Below, piece after piece: positions 28,617 through 32,697 of a DNA stretch of 32,697 bases. The DNA is from SXRF01 sp964624555. Lineage in GTDB: Bacteria > Pseudomonadota > Alphaproteobacteria > Rickettsiales > SXRF01. How positions within the stretch are numbered: position 1 is the first letter of the stretch; each line of letters begins with the position of its first letter. The DNA is taken from NCBI GenBank assembly GCA_964624555.1, contig CAZUXB010000025.1, positions 1 to 32,697 on the forward strand. The letters are read 5' to 3'. Below the pieces are notes generated by a model. It was not told where the DNA came from and ran no database searches. It saw only the letters and a list, made by a program, of their open reading frames with translations. A program made the translations under genes and the position numbers.

Positions 28617-30338
28617 TTAATAACGATATTGTAAATTAAAGAAGAAACGTGGGGCATAGCCATCTTCGCCTGACGCCGCCACCTTCCCTACTACTGGAAA
28701 GGCCACTTCCATACCGCCAGTCATAGAATCCGCCATATTAAAGCGGGTGCCAACACCAGCAGAGGCCAAAGACGCATTTTTACGCTCTGACGCCGCTATT
28801 ACGTTACGATTCCAGATCCTACCCACGTCATAGAATGCATATGGCTGGTAAGTAGGGACATATTTATTTTCAGAGGTACCGTTATATTGCAGTTCAAGGC
28901 GGGCGGCTACTGCTGAATCACCGCTTACTTCGGCAGGATCAAAGGCCGAAGCAAAACGCTCACCACCCAAGGCATACTCCTCAGCTGCATAAAGCGCCCT
29001 GGAGGCAACCTGACCATCAACAGAGGCAGAAGCACTTACCGCTCCGTAAATAGGCTGGATACGGGTGAGATTAGCAGTACCTTTCCAGAAATTGGAATTT
29101 CCGTTGGAACGGGAATGCCCCAACCCATCATTACCGGTATCCCAGCTGAATCCTTTAGATACATTTCCTTCAACACGGTTAACTGCATTGGTCTGGTCTA
29201 CGAAATCATACGCGCTGCCAACTTTCCAGACACGCAGCTTATCCTGATAAAGGTTGGTGCTCAAAGAATCAAGGTTGATACGCTGTACAGAGAAATCTGA
29301 GTTCACAAACCAGTTGCTCTGGCGGCTACGGATGATCGGGTGGCTGACACCGGCAGAAACAAGATAGTTCTTACCATCAACATCGAAAGCTTCCAAAGAA
29401 TCGCCCGGCTGGGTTTCTACAAAACTACCATCGAACAACAGCTTGGTACCCTGCGCACCGACCACATCTTCATGATGAACACCGTAATACCTCAACTCGT
29501 TATAAAATAACGGTGTATTGGTAACCCGCAGCGAAGTCTGCTCATCCTGGTTCAATACGTTATTGCCAGTAAGTACAACAGTTGCCTGCACTGGGCCTAA
29601 AAAGCGTGTGCCGCGATTATCGAGCAGGACAGTGCTGCCCTCGGTCGAATTGCGTTTAATATTCACAACCACCTGAGAAGCCCCCGGATTGGTAGGTGAA
29701 GGCTGGAGGACTGCGCGCGCTTCAACACCCGGCAGGTCTTCCATCAGCAGCAAATAACGCTCAAGGGTAGCAGCATCAAGCGGTTTTGATTCTTTTATTT
29801 TTTCAGCATACTTATAGAGCACACTGTTCTGGTTTCCGACATCACCCTTCAGGACAACCGAATCAACATAGCCCTCAATGATACGGATTTTTACCGCACC
29901 TTTGTTAATGCGCTGCGGCGGAACCACAGCCCTGGTAAGGATAAAGCCTTTATTACGGTAGTAGGCAGTAATATCTGCCGCGATTTTATTCAGCTCGCCA
30001 AGGGTTATTTTTTTGCCGATTTTATCTTTATAGAAGGAGCTTATTTCATCCATCTGTAATTGGTTGCCACCTTCAAACTGGACCGATTTAAGCTCAAAAG
30101 AAAGATTGCCTTTAAGCTCTTTGCCGCCCTGTTCCCCTACAGTTATGACCGGCTTATTGCTTACAGCCGGGCGCTGTTCCTGCAGGCGCAGCTGGCGCTG
30201 GATATTTTCCGGGCGGGCAGTGTCAGGAACAGAGAGCGGCGAGGCATTTGCCACCACCGGCAACACAACCAAAGCCGAGGTAGTAAGTGCGATAATGGAA
30301 AGGGCAGAAAATTTTTTGCGGCAACCTGAATTATGCAT
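28617..30338 (-). CDS. Two-partner secretion transporter (TpsB, ShlB/FhaC family)
   Basis: A 573-residue outer-membrane transporter. A signal peptide (up to VVANAS) is followed by a linker (RPENIQRQLRLQEQRPAVSN). POTRA domains show FELKSVQFEGGNQLQMDEISSFYKDKIGKKITLGELNKIAADITAYYRNKGFILTRAVVPPQ and KIRIIEGYVDSVVLKGDVG. A 16-strand barrel ends in the aromatic terminal strand FFFNLQYRY. TpsB proteins recognise the TPS domain of their partner and move it across the outer membrane. Lacking a transporter of its own, the tpsA product downstream is the obvious substrate. AAGGA precedes the ATG. Confidence 0.94.
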   Translation of the reverse strand: MHNSGCRKKFSALSIIALTTSALVVLPVVANASPLSVPDTARPENIQRQLRLQEQRPAVSNKPVITVGEQGGKELKGNLSFELKSVQFEGGNQLQMDEISSFYKDKIGKKITLGELNKIAADITAYYRNKGFILTRAVVPPQRINKGAVKIRIIEGYVDSVVLKGDVGNQNSVLYKYAEKIKESKPLDAATLERYLLLMEDLPGVEARAVLQPSPTNPGASQVVVNIKRNSTEGSTVLLDNRGTRFLGPVQATVVLTGNNVLNQDEQTSLRVTNTPLFYNELRYYGVHHEDVVGAQGTKLLFDGSFVETQPGDSLEAFDVDGKNYLVSAGVSHPIIRSRQSNWFVNSDFSVQRINLDSLSTNLYQDKLRVWKVGSAYDFVDQTNAVNRVEGNVSKGFSWDTGNDGLGHSRSNGNSNFWKGTANLTRIQPIYGAVSASASVDGQVASRALYAAEEYALGGERFASAFDPAEVSGDSAVAARLELQYNGTSENKYVPTYQPYAFYDVGRIWNRNVIAASERKNASLASAGVGTRFNMADSMTGGMEVAFPVVGKVAASGEDGYAPRFFFNLQYRY

Positions 30339-30484
30339 ATATTATTTCCTTATTTATACGTAATATCTATTGTAGACAACATCCGCACCTATCATATAAG
30401 CTATTACTGCGCAATATATTATTAAACAATTAATGCTATTTGGGCGCAGTTTATAGACATGTGTGATATTGATATACCAATTTT

Positions 30485-30988
30485 ATGCTTTACCGAGTCC
30501 TGACCCTTGTTGTTGTTAACTTTTTTCTGTTATTTCCTCAGTCTACACAAGCTTTGGGGGCAACAAGCAGCAGCGGTTTGCCTGTTCCACGCTTTGTGTC
30601 GCTTAAATCAGACGAGGTCAACGTGCGCACCGGGCCTGGCACGCGCTACCCTATTTCCTGGATATACCGCCGTGCGGAAATGCCGGTGGAGGTTATTGAT
30701 GAGTTTGATATGTGGCGCAAGATACGTGACATTGATGGTACAACCGGCTGGCTCCATAAAACCATGCTGGATGGCAAGCGCAACGCCATTGTCAAAGGGA
30801 AAAAACCGCAACTGGTTCGTATCGACCACGAAGATAATGCAAAACCTGTACTGAAAGTCGAACCTACAGTTATAGTCAGGTTATTGGAGTGCAACAAAAA
30901 ATGGTGCCGCATACAGGTCAGCGGCCATAAAGGATGGATTGCAAAAAACCTGCTTTGGGGCGTTTACCCGGATGAGATTTTAGAGTAA
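30485..30988 (+). CDS. Secreted bacterial SH3-domain protein
   Basis: A 167-residue protein with a signal peptide (MLYRVLTLVVVNFFLLFPQSTQA). Two SH3-like repeats follow: FVSLKSDEVNVRTGPGTRYPISWIYRRAEMPVEVIDEFDMWRKIRDIDGTTGWLHKTML, and a second with VEPTVIVRLLECNKKWCRIQVSGHKGWIAKNLLWGVYPDE. The N-V-R-x-G-P motif is typical of SH3b/SH3_4 proteins that bind cell-wall peptides; it probably acts in the periplasm. The ATG has no ribosome site but lies six bases after TATACC, with a -35-like TTATAG 16 bases further up, so the mRNA may be leaderless. It faces pntA2 convergently. Confidence 0.88.
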   Translation: MLYRVLTLVVVNFFLLFPQSTQALGATSSSGLPVPRFVSLKSDEVNVRTGPGTRYPISWIYRRAEMPVEVIDEFDMWRKIRDIDGTTGWLHKTMLDGKRNAIVKGKKPQLVRIDHEDNAKPVLKVEPTVIVRLLECNKKWCRIQVSGHKGWIAKNLLWGVYPDEILE

Positions 30989-30990
30989 TT

Positions 30991-31035
30991 CGAGGACTAG
31001 AGAAATCGAGTACTCGAATCCTCTAATTCTCGAGC
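30991..31035. repeat. Imperfect inverted repeat with TCGAG-rich arms
   Basis: TCGAGGACTAGAGAAATCGAG and the complement of the following strand match at 17 of 21 positions, centred on GAGTACTC. It separates the convergent SH3-protein gene and pntA2, overlaps the pntA2 stop and may serve both as a terminator-like structure. It belongs to the short-repeat-arm hairpin class. Confidence 0.65.
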
Positions 31036-31427
31036 TACCGTTTCTTCTGGAACATCGCCAGCATGCGCTGGGTAACCACAAACCCACCAAAAATATTAAT
31101 AGAAGCGATCACCACCGCTATGAAACCGGCCAGGTGGGAAAAACCATAACCTTCTGGCCCTAAAGCGATTATCGCCCCAACAATAATAATCCCGGAGATG
31201 GCATTGGTAACGGCCATAAGTGGTGTATGCAGGGCGGGCGTTACTTTCCAGACTACCTAGTAACCCACAAAGCAGGCCAGGACAAACACGGTAATGCCAA
31301 AAACGAACGGGTCAATGCCGCTATGCTGCGTAAGCTGCAGCTGCATGGCATTTACATCTTCCGCTAGTTCCGCTGCCTGCTGCGCCAGGTTCTGAGCTTT
31401 CTGGTTTACCAACTCACCATCAAACAT
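31035..31427 (-). pseudogene. pntAB: NAD(P) transhydrogenase alpha subunit part 2, amber-interrupted
   Basis: Read through, this would be a 130-residue second alpha subunit with the membrane segments of domain II. MFDGELVNQKAQNLAQQAAELAED leads to IDPFVFGITVFVLACFVGY, then an in-frame TAG at 31257-31259 (codon 57). Typical family sequence (VVWKVTPALHTPLMAVTNAISGIIIVGAI) then continues in the same frame to 31035. The family usually has Tyr-Tyr at this site, so a single base change explains it. Codon 71 is an ATG that could restart, but would lose the first helix. It follows pntAA by 15 bases. pntB, its needed partner, is not downstream. Sequencing error, recent inactivation or suppression cannot be separated here. 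Confidence 0.8.
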
Positions 31428-31442
31428 GTTTTTCTCCTTGAT

Positions 31443-32507
31443 CTATAGAGGACTCGTACCTTTAATAAGCTCATCATCCCATTTCACATTAATCTCTTTA
31501 TTTTCAATGATCAAAGTGGAAATGAAATTATATAGATTGCGGGCATAGAGTGCGCTGGCATCAACTGCCACCCGGCTTGGCATGTTGCTATAGCCGATAA
31601 TGGTCACGCCATGCTTTACAGTTACCTTGTCAAGTTTGGTAAGCGGGCAGTTGCCACCGCTGGCCGCCGCCAGGTCAACAATGACCGAACCCTGACGCAT
31701 GGTTTTTACCATATCTTCAGTAACCAGCACCGGAGCTGGTTTGCCCGGAATAAGGGCGGTGCAGATAACTATGTCCTGTTTTTTGATGGTTTCGGCGATA
31801 AGTTCGCTTTGTTTGCGTTTATAATCATCGCTCATTTCCTTGGCGTAACCACCACTGGTCTCACCGGATTCAGCCGCTGCCACTTCAATAAATTTTGCGC
31901 CAAGGCTTTCCACCTGTTCTTTAGCAACCGGACGCACATCAAAAGCTGAAACCACTGCGCCAAGGCGTTTTGCAGTCGCAATTGCCTGAAGTCCGGCGAC
32001 ACCGGCACCAAGCACCAGAACCTTGGCCGGGGCAACCGTCCCTGCTGCTGTCATCATCATCGGCACGGCTTTACCAAATGCGGCAACCGCATCAATAACC
32101 GCACGGTAACCGGCAAGGTTACTCTGGGAAGACAGCACGTCCATAGACTGGGCACGGGAAATGCGCGGAAGTAATTCCAGCGAAAAGGGATTAATTTTAT
32201 GCTGCTTATATTGCTCGGTACCGCTATATGGTTCGAGCATTCCCACCAAAACAGCATTTTCTTTCAGTTGTGAAAGAACATCGGCAGATGGCGGGCGAAC
32301 ACACAAAATAATATCGGCACCAGAGACATCAGCAGAGATCGTTGCGCCAGCGGATTCATATTCCGAATCGCTGACGGAAATGCCAACCCCGGCACCGCTT
32401 TCAACGCTGACTTCGGCACCGAGAGCAACATATTTTTTTACTGTGTCAGGCGTAGCAGCAACACGCTTTTCACCGTCCGTCTGTTCACTTAATATGAAAA
32501 GTTTCAT
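31443..32507 (-). CDS. pntAA: NAD(P) transhydrogenase subunit alpha part 1
   Basis: A 354-residue soluble domain I of proton-translocating transhydrogenase. MKLFILSEQTDGEKRVAATPDTVKKYVALGAEVSVESGAG is the alanine dehydrogenase/PNT N-terminal part. APAKVLVLGAGVAGLQAIATAKRLGAVVSAFDVRP is the Rossmann NAD site, and VKTMRQGSVIVDLAAASGGNCPLT the conserved hydride-transfer region. It binds NAD(H) and works with the membrane and NADP-binding subunits to make NADPH. The protein looks intact although its partner pntA2 is broken and pntB is not adjacent. An intergenic palindrome lies 21 bases upstream of its start. Confidence 0.95.
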   Translation of the reverse strand: MKLFILSEQTDGEKRVAATPDTVKKYVALGAEVSVESGAGVGISVSDSEYESAGATISADVSGADIILCVRPPSADVLSQLKENAVLVGMLEPYSGTEQYKQHKINPFSLELLPRISRAQSMDVLSSQSNLAGYRAVIDAVAAFGKAVPMMMTAAGTVAPAKVLVLGAGVAGLQAIATAKRLGAVVSAFDVRPVAKEQVESLGAKFIEVAAAESGETSGGYAKEMSDDYKRKQSELIAETIKKQDIVICTALIPGKPAPVLVTEDMVKTMRQGSVIVDLAAASGGNCPLTKLDKVTVKHGVTIIGYSNMPSRVAVDASALYARNLYNFISTLIIENKEINVKWDDELIKGTSPL

Positions 32508-32528
32508 AATCTATCCTAATTTACCGAC

Positions 32529-32606
32529 GTCATCCCCGCGCAGGCGTGGATCTCTCTATCCGCTGGTGCAAGATTAAAAAGAGATTCCTGCCTTCGCAGG
32601 AATGAC
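32529..32606. repeat. Family A palindromic element, intergenic copy 2
   Basis: A 78-bp unit starting GTCATCCCCGCGCAGGCGTGG and ending TTCCTGCCTTCGCAGGAATGAC. It has a hairpin in each half (CCGCGCAGGCG region; TTCCTGC-CTTC-GCAGGAA). It lies just upstream of pntAA, between the gene and any promoter further right. Confidence 0.75.
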
Positions 32607-32697
32607 ATAACATGTTTGATTGGTAACTTGTATAGAATTTCTTATAAAACTGAAAGGGGAATTTCTGCACTATAGCTGATTAAGTATATAATTGCTT
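32607..32697. other. AT-rich right edge
   Basis: The last ~90 bases contain no gene. An AT-rich stretch with TATATAAT lies near the end; it may be promoter DNA for a gene beyond the window or for pntAA, but I cannot support a specific call. Confidence 0.3.

Noticed and set aside
31257..31259. Reassignment of TAG to an amino acid in this organism
   Set aside because: Several intact genes in the window (flgA, flgG, phasin, sdhB, dapB) end in TAG at the expected family length, so TAG is a normal stop here.
5469..32682. A 14-base identity (ACTATAGCTGATTA) at 5469-5482 and 32669-32682
   Set aside because: An AT-rich 14-mer repeated once in 33 kb is expected by chance; no shared flanking sequence.
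1..32697. CRISPR array, phage genes, integrase or insertion sequence with transposase
   Set aside because: No regularly spaced direct repeats and no recombinase, transposase or phage structural motifs in any frame; the palindromes are irregularly placed and non-coding.

Overview
The window looks like a moderately AT-rich chromosome segment of an alphaproteobacterium. The evidence is the flgF-flgG-flgA-flgH order, a split NAD(P) transhydrogenase (pntAA plus a small second alpha subunit), an APH-fold homoserine kinase, a TIGR02300-type acidic zinc-ribbon protein, a phasin, a SapC-family protein and the grpE ... rph-rdgB neighbourhood. I cannot assign an order; invasion of genes by short palindromes recalls Rickettsiales, but that is only an analogy.

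Layout. 1-1823: the 3' end of a 23S rRNA gene, a normal 5S gene, an unknown ORF, a hicB-hicA toxin-antitoxin pair, and a second 5S copy carrying two hairpin insertions. The second 5S is followed by a near copy of the first 5S downstream spacer. 2072-3097: a two-gene unit with an orphan receiver-like protein. 3121-5433: a secreted GPNG-repeat protein, a VOC protein, a small ORF and an acidic zinc-ribbon protein. 5613-12724: a run of plus-strand genes (grpE, ftsX, DUF218, plsC, rph, rdgB, FMN reductase, YceI, DsbD/ScsB-like), many overlapping by 1-4 bases, closed by a terminator. 12782-15459: phasin (minus), penicillin-binding D,D-carboxypeptidase, and an unknown ORF behind a textbook Pho box. 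15614-18782: flgF-flgG-flgA-flgH on the minus strand. 18891-19548: a HigB/HigA-like toxin-antitoxin pair with an apparently leaderless, operator-covered promoter. 19618-23728: dapB, rnhA, homoserine kinase, sdhB and an M48 lipoprotein. 23732-30338: a two-partner secretion locus (tpsB, tpsA, then sapC-like). 30485-32507: an SH3-domain protein, then a pntAA-pntA2 pair in which pntA2 has an in-frame amber codon and pntB is missing from its usual place.

The strongest theme is short palindromic DNA elements. Family A (ends GTCATCC ... GGATGAC, 78-96 bp) lies in intergenic DNA at 1853-1948 and 32529-32606, and in frame inside the flgH signal peptide (16347-16430). Removing exactly those 84 bp from flgH restores a canonical 22-residue lipoprotein signal. 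A half-element of the same sequence type sits in loop C of the second 5S rRNA. Family B (CCCTCCCCCGCAAG core) lies downstream of flgH and in frame inside homoserine kinase. A third class of hairpins, with arms made of degenerate short repeats, marks four gene ends. The same kind of DNA thus appears to enter proteins, a structural RNA and spacers without destroying the host gene.
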